Source: Paenibacillus cymbidii (GTDB lineage Bacteria > Bacillota > Bacilli > Paenibacillales > NBRC-103111). From it: a stretch of DNA of 64,000 nt. The position numbers were made by a program, and so were the translations under genes. The DNA lies in NCBI RefSeq assembly GCF_004764705.1, contig NZ_SHLX01000018.1, positions 1 through 64,000 on the forward strand, in the 5' to 3' direction. Numbering within the stretch: the stretch's first letter is position 1; every line of letters starts with the position of its first letter. Below the pieces are notes generated by a model. The model was given only the letters and a program-made list of their open reading frames with translations. It was not told where the DNA came from and ran no database searches. Below, one piece after another: positions 16,069-24,747 of this stretch.

Positions 16069-18318
16069 TTACCTGCCCAAATACCGGCTTGTCAAAGAAT
16101 GCGTCGCGCTCAGCAGCTGCTTCGGCGTGCCTTCGAAAATAACTTGCCCGCCCTTGCTGCCGCCTTCCGGTCCCATATCGATGATCCAGTCGGCGTTGCG
16201 GATCACATCGAGGTTATGTTCGATCACGATGACGGTGTTCCCGGCATCGACAAGGCGGTTCATGATCTCGAGCAAATGAGCGATATCCGACATATGCAGT
16301 CCGGTCGTCGGCTCGTCCATCACATAAATGCTGCCTTGCTTGTGCAGCTCGCTGGCCAGCTTGATGCGCTGGCATTCGCCACCCGACAGCGTGCTGAGCG
16401 GCTGGCCGAGCGTCAAGTAATTGAGTCCCACGTCGCTCATCGCTTGCAGCCTGCGCACCACCTCTTTGATTTCGAAAAAAGCGAGCGCCTGCTCGACCGT
16501 CATCTCCAGCACGTCGGCGATCGATTTGCCGCCCAGCTTGTAGGCCAGCACCTCTTCCTTGAACCGTTTGCCGCCGCACACCTCGCAAGTCGTTTTGACA
16601 TCCTCCAGGAAAGCCAGGTTCGTATAAACGACGCCCAGCCCCTGGCAGTTCTCGCAGGCGCCCTTGGAATTGAAACTGAACAGGCCCGCGTTCACTTTGT
16701 TGGCGGTGGCAAACGCTTTGCGCACATCGTCCATGATGCCCGTGTAGGTGGCCGGATTCGAACGGGTGGATACGCCGACCGCCGACTGGTCGATCACGAT
16801 CGCGTCGGGATGCTTCTGCAGGAACACCTCGTTGACCAATGTGCTTTTGCCTGAGCCGGCCACGCCCGTCACTACCGTCAGCACACCCGTCGGGATGTCG
16901 ACGCTCACGTTGTTCAAGTTGTGCAGCTTGGCTCCTGCGATGGACAGTTGGCCCGCAGCCGAACGGAACGTCTCCTTGATCGGCATCGCCTGCTTCATAT
17001 GATTGCCCGTCAGCGTATCGGCCTGCAGCAAACCGGAGAAGCTGCCTTCGTACACGATCGTGCCGCCGCGTCTGCCGGCGTAAGGCCCGACATCGACGAT
17101 ATGATCGGCGACTTGAATCACGTCGGGGTCGTGTTCGACGACAATGACCGTATTGCCTTTGTCGCGCAGCTTCTGCAGCAGCTCGCCCAGCCGGTGCACG
17201 TCGCGGGGATGCAAGCCAACACTCGGCTCGTCGAAAATATACACCACATCCACCAGACTGCCGCTCAGGTGTTTGACCATCTTGACCCGCTGGGATTCGC
17301 CGCCGGACAACGTGTCGGTTTCACGGTCGAGGCTGAGGTATTCCAACCCGATGTCGACCAGGTGCTGCAGCCTTTCCGTCAGCGCCTTCACCATCGGCGC
17401 CGCCGCCTGCTCATCGATTTCCTTGATGACGTCGATCAGCATGCCTACCTCCATGGAGGACAGCTCGGCGATATTGCGGCCGTTGATTTTGCAGCGGAGC
17501 GCCGCTTGGCTGAGGCGGGCGCCACGGCAGAGATGGCACGGGCCGATGGTGATGAACGGCTCCACCGTGCGCTGGGTGCGTTCGGACATCGTTTTGAGAT
17601 CGCGCTTGATGTATTTGCCGCTGAACTTCTCGATGACACCCTCCAGGGTAAAATTGACCGGCTTCCCGCCGACATGCATCTGAATCTTCTGCGGCTTGCC
17701 GTACAGGAGCTGCTCCATCTCTTCCTCGGTATAATCGGCCAGCTTCTTGTCGACATCGTACAACCCCGATTGGACATGAATGTTCCAATCCCAGCTTTCC
17801 ACGCCATAGTCCGGCAGCAGGAGGGCGCCTTCATTCAGCGATTTGGACAGATCGAGCGCTTTCTCCAGATCGACACCCAGCTTGCGGCCGAGGCCGTTGC
17901 ATTCCGGGCACATGCCTTGCTGGTCGTTGAAGGAGAAGGCATTGGCGTTGCCGGCGGAAGGCTGGCCGACGCGCGAGAACAACAGCCGCAGGATGGGGGC
18001 GATATCGGTAATCGTGCCCATCGTCGAATGCGAGCCGCCGCCGAGCCGTTTCTGGTCGACGATGACCGCCATGCTCAGGTTTTCGATCGCGTCCGCGTCC
18101 GGCTGCTGCAATTTCGGCAGGAAGTTGCGGACGAACATGCTGAAGTTTTCGTTCAGCAGCCGCTGGGATTCGGCGGCGATCGTATCGAAGACGATCGACG
18201 ATTTGCCGGAGCCGGACACGCCGGTGAAAATGGTGATGCTGCGCTTCGGAATGCGGAGCGATACGTCTTTCAGGTTGTTCTCGCGGGCGCCGCGAATTTC
18301 GATGTACTCCCGGGACAT
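16069..18318 (-). CDS. UvrA-like ABC ATPase (short, UvrA2-type)
   Basis: A 749-aa protein with two ABC modules. Walker A boxes are 'GVSGSGKSS' (about 33-41) and 'GVAGSGKST'. Signatures are 'DTLSGGESQRVKM' and 'STLSGGECQRIKL', each followed by a Walker B ('IFDEPSVGLHP', 'VMDEPTTGLHM'). Zinc-binding cysteine pairs occur in 'CPECNGLG', 'CENCQGLG' and 'CEVCGGKRF'. True UvrA is near 940 residues; this one is about 190 shorter, as in UvrA2/DrrC-type proteins that lack the UvrB-binding region. Those are linked to resistance to DNA-binding drugs. Transcribed alone. Confidence 0.88.
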   Translation of the reverse strand: MSREYIEIRGARENNLKDVSLRIPKRSITIFTGVSGSGKSSIVFDTIAAESQRLLNENFSMFVRNFLPKLQQPDADAIENLSMAVIVDQKRLGGGSHSTMGTITDIAPILRLLFSRVGQPSAGNANAFSFNDQQGMCPECNGLGRKLGVDLEKALDLSKSLNEGALLLPDYGVESWDWNIHVQSGLYDVDKKLADYTEEEMEQLLYGKPQKIQMHVGGKPVNFTLEGVIEKFSGKYIKRDLKTMSERTQRTVEPFITIGPCHLCRGARLSQAALRCKINGRNIAELSSMEVGMLIDVIKEIDEQAAAPMVKALTERLQHLVDIGLEYLSLDRETDTLSGGESQRVKMVKHLSGSLVDVVYIFDEPSVGLHPRDVHRLGELLQKLRDKGNTVIVVEHDPDVIQVADHIVDVGPYAGRRGGTIVYEGSFSGLLQADTLTGNHMKQAMPIKETFRSAAGQLSIAGAKLHNLNNVSVDIPTGVLTVVTGVAGSGKSTLVNEVFLQKHPDAIVIDQSAVGVSTRSNPATYTGIMDDVRKAFATANKVNAGLFSFNSKGACENCQGLGVVYTNLAFLEDVKTTCEVCGGKRFKEEVLAYKLGGKSIADVLEMTVEQALAFFEIKEVVRRLQAMSDVGLNYLTLGQPLSTLSGGECQRIKLASELHKQGSIYVMDEPTTGLHMSDIAHLLEIMNRLVDAGNTVIVIEHNLDVIRNADWIIDMGPEGGSKGGQVIFEGTPKQLLSATHSLTSRYLGR

Positions 18319-18469
18319 AATAGCCTCCTTTGCGTGGCTTCATGGGAATGATGAAGCTGGTTTCCTACCTACCAGTCTATCACGAAATGATAGTGTTTAA
18401 TCCTGATACGAAGCAACGGGGGCTCCACAAAATGGCTTATTTCGCAGCCCCCCCTTGCTCAACGCTTGC

Positions 18470-18865
18470 TTACGCCAACGCCTGTTCGAACCCGCCGAAC
18501 CAGTTCCTCCAGCCATACCGGGCTCCTTCGAGACCTTGCTTGTTCGTGAACCCGGTTTGTTCGAGATGAAGATTCACTTTCCCGTCCTCGAGAACCTGCA
18601 GTGTCCAGGTGACCGTGTGCTTCTCGTCGCCGTTGGCGAACGTGTAGGACAACCGGTTCGGTTCGTCTACGAGCAGCACCTCGCCCTTAATGATGCCATC
18701 CCAGTATTGAGACGGCTCCGTGCGGAACTCGAATTGGTGCCCGACGACCGGCTTGAAGTCGTTCGCCATGATCCATTTGGCCAGCTTGTTGGAATCGGTT
18801 AACGCGGACCAAGCCTTCTCGATCGTCGTTTGATATTGGAAATCCATGGACAATGCCAGGCTCAT
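18470..18865 (-). CDS. SRPBCC-domain protein paired with ArsR regulator
   Basis: A 131-aa AHSA1-like protein: 'IEKAWSALTDSNKLAKWIM' at the N-terminus, 'GHQFEFRTEPSQYWDG' in the middle, and 'HLEQTGFTNKQGLEGARYGW' before the final helix. It is encoded directly after an ArsR regulator with an ATGA overlap (18862-18865), a very common pairing in Bacillota and Actinobacteria. The function is unknown beyond probable small-hydrophobic binding. Confidence 0.85.
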   Translation of the reverse strand: MSLALSMDFQYQTTIEKAWSALTDSNKLAKWIMANDFKPVVGHQFEFRTEPSQYWDGIIKGEVLLVDEPNRLSYTFANGDEKHTVTWTLQVLEDGKVNLHLEQTGFTNKQGLEGARYGWRNWFGGFEQALA

Positions 18866-19191
18866 TGTTCTTCCTCCTCGAGTAGTTGTTGCAAACGCAT
18901 CATATTCGTGCTCCAGAACTTGCTGTAGAACGCGGCCCAGTCCAGAATTTCGCGGAGCGGGGCGGCATTCAGCCGATATCGCGTTTCCCGGCCGACTTTG
19001 CGGTCGATGACTAGTCCGGCCTCCTTCAGAATGGCCAGATGCTTCGATACCGCCGTGCGGCCCATCTGAAACGGCTCCGTCAATTCATGCAGCGGCAGCT
19101 CCTGCTTCTCCGACAACAGCTGGATCAAGCGGCGCCGAGTCGGGTCGGCGACGGCGTCAAATACATCGCGCAACGGATGGTTCTCGCTCAC
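18862..19191 (-). CDS. ArsR-family HTH regulator
   Basis: A 109-aa winged-helix repressor: 'VFDAVADPTRRRLIQLLSEK' (about 10-29), recognition helix 'MGRTAVSKHLAILKEAGL' (about 43-60) and wing 'RKVGRETRYRLN'. No cysteine metal site is seen in the alpha-3 or alpha-5 positions, so it probably does not sense metal. The start is GTG at 19191 behind GGGAGA. It heads a two-gene operon. A minus-strand TTGTAT/TATAAA pair with 16-17 bp spacing lies upstream, and a pair of repeated palindromes sits at 19272-19319. Confidence 0.87.
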   Translation of the reverse strand: MSENHPLRDVFDAVADPTRRRLIQLLSEKQELPLHELTEPFQMGRTAVSKHLAILKEAGLVIDRKVGRETRYRLNAAPLREILDWAAFYSKFWSTNMMRLQQLLEEEEQ

Positions 19192-19271
19192 AACACCCTC
19201 TCCCGACTAGTTTTATAAGTTCCGGCAAAGCTTATACAAGCAGTCGACTGTCCGCCTCAAGCGCTTGAATT

Positions 19272-19319
19272 GGACACCAAATGGTGACGCTTTTAACAAT
19301 AGGACACCGAATGGCGTCC
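19272..19319. promoter_or_regulatory. Two phased palindromic repeats, candidate operators
   Basis: GGACACCAAATGGTGACG (19272-19289) and GGACACCGAATGGCGTCC (19302-19319) are direct repeats of one imperfect palindrome. Their starts are 30 bp apart, close to three helical turns. They lie 80-130 bp upstream of the ArsR start. The site may bind ArsR or another dimeric regulator. Confidence 0.45.
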
Positions 19320-19346
19320 TGTCAACCTCTTTCTCCAATCCCTCGG

Positions 19347-20306
19347 CTACCGGTTTACCACATTGACCGGGGATTTTTGCAAAAACGCGATCACATTGTC
19401 TTCCGCGACCCCCAGCAATCTTGCCCGCGCCTCTTTCGTCGCCCAGGCGATGTGAGGAGTAACGATGCAATTGCGCGCCCCGATTAGCGCATGGCCGGCA
19501 GCGGGAGGCTCCATCGTCAGCACATCGAGCCCGGCTCCGGCGAGCCGACCTTCGTTCAACGCTTCCGCAAGCGCCTCGTCATCCACGAGCGCTCCCCGCG
19601 ACGTATTGATGAGAAACGCCGTCGGCTTCATCCACCCGATCCGCTCGCGATCGATCAGGCGATTCGTTTCCGGCGTAAGCGGGCAATGCAGGCTGACGAC
19701 ATCCGCTGCGCGAAGCACCTCTTCCGTCGAACCCCAGCGTACATGCTCGAAGCCGGGCAGCTGTTTCGGCGAGCGGGCTGAAGCGAAGACGTTCATGCCG
19801 AATGCCGCGCCGATTCGCGCCGTCTGCTGGCCGATTCGCCCGAACCCGACAATGCCAAGCGTCTTGCCTTCCAGCTCGATGAGAGGCGCACGAACGAAGC
19901 AGAAATCCGGGGAGGCCGCCCACTCTCCGTTCCTGACCGCATCGTCATGCCGCTGCACGCGGTGGCACAGCTCAAGCAGCAGCGCGAACGCGAATTGCGC
20001 CACGGACCCGGTGCCGTAATCCGGCACATTCGTGACCGGGATGCCCCTTGCCGCCGCCGCGGATACGTCCACCACATTGTATCCCGTTGCGAGTACGCCG
20101 ATATAGCGAAGCTGAGGCAGCTTGGCGATCGTTTCGGCGGATAGCGGCGTTTTGTTCGTCAGAACCATTTCCGCATGAGCGGCCCGCTCCACAATTTGTT
20201 CCGGCGCCGTCCGGTCGTACACCTGGAGGCTGCCGAGCGAACCCAGCCTTTCCCAGCTCAAATCTCCCGGATTAAGCGTATATCCATCCAGTACGACGAT
20301 GTTCAC
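19347..20306 (-). CDS. D-2-hydroxyacid dehydrogenase
   Basis: A 319-aa NAD-dependent dehydrogenase of the glycerate/hydroxypyruvate reductase branch. The Rossmann loop is 'LGIVGFGRIGQQTARIG' (about 149-165). The substrate arginine is in 'INTSRGALVDDEALAEAL' (about 231-248), the glutamate in 'LDVLTMEPP', and the catalytic histidine in 'TPHIAWAT' (about 282-289). Such enzymes interconvert 2-oxo acids and D-2-hydroxy acids in the cytoplasm. It stands alone; the adjacent ArsR-SRPBCC operon lies downstream on the same strand behind its own promoter. The exact substrate cannot be read from sequence. Confidence 0.9.
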   Translation of the reverse strand: MNIVVLDGYTLNPGDLSWERLGSLGSLQVYDRTAPEQIVERAAHAEMVLTNKTPLSAETIAKLPQLRYIGVLATGYNVVDVSAAAARGIPVTNVPDYGTGSVAQFAFALLLELCHRVQRHDDAVRNGEWAASPDFCFVRAPLIELEGKTLGIVGFGRIGQQTARIGAAFGMNVFASARSPKQLPGFEHVRWGSTEEVLRAADVVSLHCPLTPETNRLIDRERIGWMKPTAFLINTSRGALVDDEALAEALNEGRLAGAGLDVLTMEPPAAGHALIGARNCIVTPHIAWATKEARARLLGVAEDNVIAFLQKSPVNVVNR

Positions 20307-20503
20307 GTTGTTTCGTCCCCTTCTCTCGCAATAGTTGGCGCGCCTCGCTGGAAAAATTTCGATGTCACCATGTTACCACACGCCTCCGGATTTATCATCC
20401 CGCGACGAAACAGCATGCCGGCCGCACCACATCGGCTTATTGCCGGCACTACCGAAAAAAACGCTTCGCCCCTCGCCAATACCCGAGAATCGAAGCGCTT
20501 CGT

Positions 20504-21103
20504 TTAGCGGCTTCTCAGCGCCTGTTCGATGCGCCGATCCGGCACGAACCAGACGACGGCAACGAGCACGAAGAAGCAGCCGGATATCCAGGGACTCACA
20601 TACGCGGTCGCGACCGCAATCAAGTAGAGGAAGGGCGAAAGCTTTCCTTTCCAGTCTTTGCCCATCGACACGACGAACGAGGAATCGCCGGCATGCTGGC
20701 GCATGATGGCAAGCTGGAGCAGCCAGTAGGACAGCGCCGCCAGCAGCAGAATGATCCCGTACAGCGCCGTCGGCGTTGCGGCAAAATGGCTTTCCCCCAT
20801 CCACGCCGTCGTAAACGGCACAAGGGAGAGCCAGAAGAGCAGCAGCAGGTTGAGCCACATCAGCCGCCCGTTCATCGTGCGAACCATATGCAGCAGATGA
20901 TGATGATTGTTCCAGTAGATGCCGACATAAACGAAACTGAAGATGTAGCTGAGAATTTTCGGGCCCAGTTCGGTCAGCGCATGCCAGTCATGGCCTTCCG
21001 GCACTTTGAACTCCAGAACCATAATCGTGATGATAATCGCCAGCACGCCATCGCTGAAGGCTTCCATCCGATTCGCTTTCAGTGTGCTCACCTTTTCTCG
21101 CAT
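20504..21103 (-). CDS. TMEM175-family potassium channel
   Basis: A 199-aa membrane protein. Helix 1 carries the family hallmark 'RMEAFSDGVLAIIITIMVLE' (about 12-31), with the FSDG motif that ties the helices together. Further helices are at about 49-64, 79-97, 108-128, 150-165 and 170-186. Bacterial TMEM175 proteins are six-helix tetramers that conduct potassium through a hydrophobic filter formed by helix 1. Monocistronic; its 5' side faces a duplicated promoter element. Confidence 0.87.
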   Translation of the reverse strand: MREKVSTLKANRMEAFSDGVLAIIITIMVLEFKVPEGHDWHALTELGPKILSYIFSFVYVGIYWNNHHHLLHMVRTMNGRLMWLNLLLLFWLSLVPFTTAWMGESHFAATPTALYGIILLLAALSYWLLQLAIMRQHAGDSSFVVSMGKDWKGKLSPFLYLIAVATAYVSPWISGCFFVLVAVVWFVPDRRIEQALRSR

Positions 21104-21218
21104 CCGCGCTCATTTCGTCGATCAACACCAGTAATTTCCCATGCCTCGCTCCCGCCTGTCAAGCGAAACTTTCCTTCACTCCTCGATGAATCGCACATGC
21201 AGCAATAATCGCTTGAGC

Positions 21219-21409
21219 ATAACGGCACGCTATCTTACTCCCCAACTCCCATCCTGTCAAGAAATAATGCGCGAATGCGCGACGCAGAGGGAACTCCCCC
21301 TTAATGTGTGAAAAATACGAACGAATTTCCCGGCAGGAGGAGCCGTTTCGCTTTTTTCAACTCGTTCTGCATCCCGTAAAATGTTGTTCAGGCCGAAGAA
21401 AGATAAGCG
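21219..21409 (+). repeat. Copy A of a ~190 bp promoter-bearing element
   Basis: This segment matches 24129-24317 over its length at roughly two thirds identity by eye. Shared blocks include CGGCACGCTATC, ATGCGCGAATG, GGAG-CCCC-TTA, ATACGAA, TCGCTTTTTTC/TCGCTTTTTCC and a -10-like TAAAATG followed by TTGTTCAG. It lies immediately upstream of the MFS gene, and copy B immediately upstream of the 79-aa gene, each in a divergent gap. The conserved TTTCAA/TAAAAT pair is a plausible sigma-A promoter. Confidence 0.65.
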
Positions 21410-21450
21410 GCGCACGTACAAGAAACAAAATGAATGTCGGGAGGCGGATG

Positions 21451-22872
21451 ATGAACAACCAAGCCCAAGCGGTAAACGAAGCAAAAAGAGGGCCAATGTT
21501 GGCCGCCCTGCTGATCGGCGCGTTCGTCGCGTTCCTCAACGAAAATTTGCTGGTCAATGCGCTCCCCGGCTTGATGCGGGAATTCAATGTAAGCGCCACG
21601 ACCGTCCAATGGCTGTCAACGGGCTACATGCTCGCGATCGGCGTATTGGTGCCGGCGACCGCCTTGCTGCAGCAATGGTTCACGACGCGGCAAATGTTTA
21701 TGTCCGCTATGGCGTTATTTGTGGCCGGCACCCTATTATGCGCTGTTTCCCCGGGATTCGTCATCTTGCTGGCGGGCAGAATCGTTCAGGCTTGCGGGAC
21801 CGGTCTGTTGGTCCCGTTAATGATGAATACCATCCTCGCCCTCTACCCGCCGGAACGCCGGGGCGCCGCCATGGGGCTCATGGGCCTGGTCATCATGGTT
21901 TCCCCTGTCATCGGGCCGGCCTTGTCGGGGCTGATTCTCGATACCTTGAACTGGCGCTGGCTGTTCTATGTGGTGCTGCCGGTCGCCAGTTCGGCGATGC
22001 TGTATGCCGGCAAGTTCCTGAAGAATGTGACCGAACGGACCAGGCCCCGGGTCGATCTGATCTCCATTGCACTTTCGACCGTCGGTTTCGGTTGCGTCAC
22101 CTACGGCTTCAGCCAACCCGGTCTCTGGGTGTCGCCGACGGGGTACGGATCGCTCGCCGCAGGCGGCCTCGCCGTGCTCTTGCTGGTATGGCGGCAGCTC
22201 GCGATTCGGGAACCGCTGCTCAACCTTGCCGTTTTCCGGTACCCCGCTTTCTCCCTGGTTGCGGCAGTCGTTGTCGTCCTGATGATCGTTTTGTTCGCCA
22301 CCACGACCTTGTTGCCGATTTATATGCAGGATGTGCTGCAGATGACTGCGTTCGCAACGGGCTTGCTTCTGATGCCGGGGTGTATCCTGAACGGGATCAT
22401 GATGCCGGTGTCGGGCAAGCTGTTCGATACCTTCGGCCCGAGACTCGTCATGATGCCCGGGCTGATCCTGATCGCCATGTCGTTGTGGCTGTTGACCGGC
22501 ATCGACAGCGATACGTCGCAAGGGTTTCTATTGTTCAGCCATATTCTTTTGTTCCTGGGCATCTCGTTCGTCGTCATGCCGGCGCAAACGGCGGGTTTGA
22601 ACCCGCTGCCGCCGCATCTTGTCCCTCATGGCACCGCCATCTACAATACGCTCCAGCAAGTGGCAGGAGGGATCGGCATTGCCTGGTTCGTCGGCACCAT
22701 GTCGTCCGGAGCCGCTCGTTATTTGCGCCAATCGCCCAATCCCGCCGCGGTGTACGAGCAGGCGCAGAGCACGGTCGCCGGACTGCAGGAGGTTTTCCGA
22801 ATTGAATTTGCGCTTGCCATCCTCCTTTTGGTGCCGGGATGGTTGATCGGGAGGAGGGCCAGCCGGCAATAA
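21451..22872 (+). CDS. MFS drug exporter, DHA2 (14-TM) family
   Basis: A 473-aa transporter of the EmrB/QacA type with about 14 hydrophobic helices. The loop 'ALYPPERRGAAMGLMGLVIM' follows helix 4. The antiporter motif C region reads 'VSPVIGPALSGLILD' and 'LNWRWLFYVVLPV', hallmarks of DHA2 proton-drug antiporters. GGGAGG lies six bases before the ATG at 21451; ATG at 21448 is possible, and longer upstream starts run into the repeated element. No adjacent regulator is seen, so expression probably depends on the duplicated promoter element upstream. Confidence 0.9.
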   Translation: MNNQAQAVNEAKRGPMLAALLIGAFVAFLNENLLVNALPGLMREFNVSATTVQWLSTGYMLAIGVLVPATALLQQWFTTRQMFMSAMALFVAGTLLCAVSPGFVILLAGRIVQACGTGLLVPLMMNTILALYPPERRGAAMGLMGLVIMVSPVIGPALSGLILDTLNWRWLFYVVLPVASSAMLYAGKFLKNVTERTRPRVDLISIALSTVGFGCVTYGFSQPGLWVSPTGYGSLAAGGLAVLLLVWRQLAIREPLLNLAVFRYPAFSLVAAVVVVLMIVLFATTTLLPIYMQDVLQMTAFATGLLLMPGCILNGIMMPVSGKLFDTFGPRLVMMPGLILIAMSLWLLTGIDSDTSQGFLLFSHILLFLGISFVVMPAQTAGLNPLPPHLVPHGTAIYNTLQQVAGGIGIAWFVGTMSSGAARYLRQSPNPAAVYEQAQSTVAGLQEVFRIEFALAILLLVPGWLIGRRASRQ

Positions 22873-22918
22873 AGCATCGCATGGTCTGCTGCCGTGCTTG
22901 CTGCAGCGGCAATGCATA

Positions 22919-22944
22919 AAGGCCATCCCTGATGGAATGGCCTT
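22919..22944. terminator. Bidirectional terminator
   Basis: AAGGCCAT (22919-22926) pairs with ATGGCCTT (22937-22944) across a ten-base loop, between the convergent MFS and SRPBCC genes. Confidence 0.7.
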
Positions 22945-22969
22945 GTCATTGCCAAGCGAGCTGTGATCC

Positions 22970-23404
22970 CTATTCTTCCTTAGAGGCTTCACTATAGGCT
23001 TTGAAGTTGTTCATAAACGCCTGCCAGCCGGCTTGCTGCATCTCCACGGAATTGGTCGATTCCGCTTCGAACGCTTCGACGATTTTGGTTTCGTTGCCTT
23101 GGGGAATAAAGTCGATTCTCACTTTTCTTCCATCGCCGAGCGTGTAAGCGATCAATTCGTGCGTTTTCACATCATCGTACACGCCGCCAAAATCGAAACC
23201 GAAGCTGCCGTCCTTCGCTTCCATTCGGGTCAGGAAAGTGCCGCCGGTTCGCAAATCGTTTTCGGCCCGCGGCGCGTGCCAATCGTCGGAGGCGAAGCTC
23301 CACTGAGTAATATGCTGCGGCTCCGTCCAATACTTCCATACTTCGGCGACCGGCGCGTTGACGACGGTTTCGACGGTAATGGTTACGTTGTTGCCCGTTT
23401 CCAT
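22970..23404 (-). CDS. SRPBCC-domain protein
   Basis: A 144-aa AHSA1-like protein: 'VNAPVAEVWKYWTEPQHITQ' near the N-terminus, then 'WSFASDDWHAPRAENDLRTG' and a C-terminal helix ('QQAGWQAFMNNFKAYSEASK'). GAGGAGG lies eight bases before the ATG at 23404; a second ATG two codons upstream is too close to it. It is the third member of this superfamily in the window and the one nearest to proteins annotated as environmental-sensing or toxin-binding homologues. Its ligand is unknown. Confidence 0.83.
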   Translation of the reverse strand: METGNNVTITVETVVNAPVAEVWKYWTEPQHITQWSFASDDWHAPRAENDLRTGGTFLTRMEAKDGSFGFDFGGVYDDVKTHELIAYTLGDGRKVRIDFIPQGNETKIVEAFEAESTNSVEMQQAGWQAFMNNFKAYSEASKEE

Positions 23405-23572
23405 TGTCATGTCCCTCCTCATGTGATACGACTCGCAATCTATTATAGCAAATCCCGCCGGTTCTCGCGATTTCCGTCCTGCTCGTCCCGCTGTACAGCC
23501 TTGTCATCGCCTGTTTCGCGCGCACACGTTCCGTTATTCGTTTTTCTTGGCGGGCTGGAGTTGACGCTTGTG

Positions 23573-24040
23573 TCAATACTCCCCTTTAATCACGAAGAAC
23601 GTGCCCCGAATCGTTCCGGCCAGCTTGGACTTCTGTCTGGCGAACTTGAACTTCTTCTCCTCCAGTTCCTTCGGCACCTCCATCCCTTCGGACAGCTTGA
23701 ATCCGACGGCCCGTTTCTTCGGATCGTCAATCGTATACAAGACGTTGACCCCGAGCCCATCCTCATAGAAGACGAAGGTCCAGAGAATATTCTCCACTTG
23801 CAACTGCGACGTTTCCAACGGCTTGGCCGCAAATACAAGACCTCGTTCTTCTTTCAGGATCCGGTTCACATAATCGAGCGTCTCCTGGCTTTCGCTGGCG
23901 GGGACGACCGTAAATTCATGCTTGTACTTGTTCATGAAATAACGGGCCTCATTGGCGCGCAAGCCCGCCAGCGCTTCCGCGACAGGCGAAGACTCCAGCC
24001 CTACCGTGGACACCTCTTTAAAATCAACGACATACGCCAT
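23573..24040 (-). CDS. Conserved-looking hypothetical protein (155 aa)
   Basis: I do not recognise a named family. The 155-aa product is soluble, has no signal peptide, and mixes helices at the N-terminus ('SSPVAEALAGLRANEARYFM') with a beta-rich centre ('VENILWTFVFYEDGLGVNVL'). It ends in a basic stretch and a strand ('ARQKSKLAGTIRGTFFVIKG'). Coding quality is good, and AAGGAGAG precedes the ATG at 24040. It is monocistronic and divergent from the 79-aa gene across copy B of the repeated element. Confidence 0.75.
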   Translation of the reverse strand: MAYVVDFKEVSTVGLESSPVAEALAGLRANEARYFMNKYKHEFTVVPASESQETLDYVNRILKEERGLVFAAKPLETSQLQVENILWTFVFYEDGLGVNVLYTIDDPKKRAVGFKLSEGMEVPKELEEKKFKFARQKSKLAGTIRGTFFVIKGEY

Positions 24041-24128
24041 GTTCCATCTCTCCTTCAATGAATCGTGTCTTTACCCCATAGTATACCAAAACGAGGCAAG
24101 AAAAACTTTTGCGCCTTGCCTGGCCTCT

Positions 24129-24317
24129 TAACCGGCACGCTATCATACACGCCAACCCGCGTCTCGTCAAGAGATCATGCGCGAATGTGCGATAGAGCGG
24201 GAGGCCCCCTTTACGTTTCAAAGATACGAAGGAAGAGCCGCGTTGAAGGAGCAGGGTCGCTTTTTCCAAATCGTCCGGGTTCCTGTACAATTTTGTCCAG
24301 ATTCACGGAAAGGAGCC
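24129..24317 (+). repeat. Copy B of the ~190 bp promoter-bearing element
   Basis: Diverged duplicate of 21219-21409. The best promoter match is TTCCAA (24268-24273) with TACAAT (24290-24295) 16 bp later, in the same relative position as TTTCAA/TAAAAT in copy A. The element ends at the ribosome site of the 79-aa gene (AAGGAG). This copy lies just ahead of the phage tail gene block. Confidence 0.65.
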
Positions 24318-24322
24318 GCCTC

Positions 24323-24562
24323 ATGCACAGACTGGATAAAGTCAAGTTTACGCTCTTCTATGGCAAAATGCCGGAAACAGCCTGTTACGGGTACATGGAG
24401 TCGGATCGGGAGGGCGGCATGGTTGCGCTCTACAATCAATACGGCGAGGAAATCGACCTGTACGGGGGACATGAATTTGTCCGCGTACGGTCGCTTGGCA
24501 AATTCGATGACGAGGATCGCGACAATTTTTACTCCTTGCTGGAAAGCGATGGGGTGGGGTAA
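24323..24562 (+). CDS. Small acidic hypothetical protein (79 aa)
   Basis: A 79-aa protein behind AAGGAG at 24310-24315. It is acidic, with 'YGYMESDREGGMVALYNQYG' in the middle and 'GKFDDEDRDNFYSLLESDG' at the end. No membrane segment, cysteine pair or known motif is visible. It is the first plus-strand gene after the repeated element and lies 185 bp before the tail module; whether it belongs to that module is unclear. Function unknown. Confidence 0.6.
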   Translation: MHRLDKVKFTLFYGKMPETACYGYMESDREGGMVALYNQYGEEIDLYGGHEFVRVRSLGKFDDEDRDNFYSLLESDGVG

Positions 24563-24747
24563 ATTCGGCAATGAAAGCATGTGACGCAATGATCGGAACA
24601 AAAATGGGGGATGGCGCAGTATATTTGAGATGGTGAGGGGAGTGATGACGACAGCGGAGGGCGGCACTATTTTTTCGGCCAAAATAGAAATAAAATAAAT
24701 AAGCATTCGGAGCGCACGACCGAATCCGCCACAGGAGCTGAAGTACC

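Noticed and set aside
16921-18351. 476-codon open frame on the plus strand
   Set aside because: Antisense shadow of the UvrA-like gene, caused by the GC-rich third positions.
24591-24700. Tiny frames of 15-22 codons just before the tail module
   Set aside because: Too short, no clear ribosome sites, composition typical of intergenic DNA.
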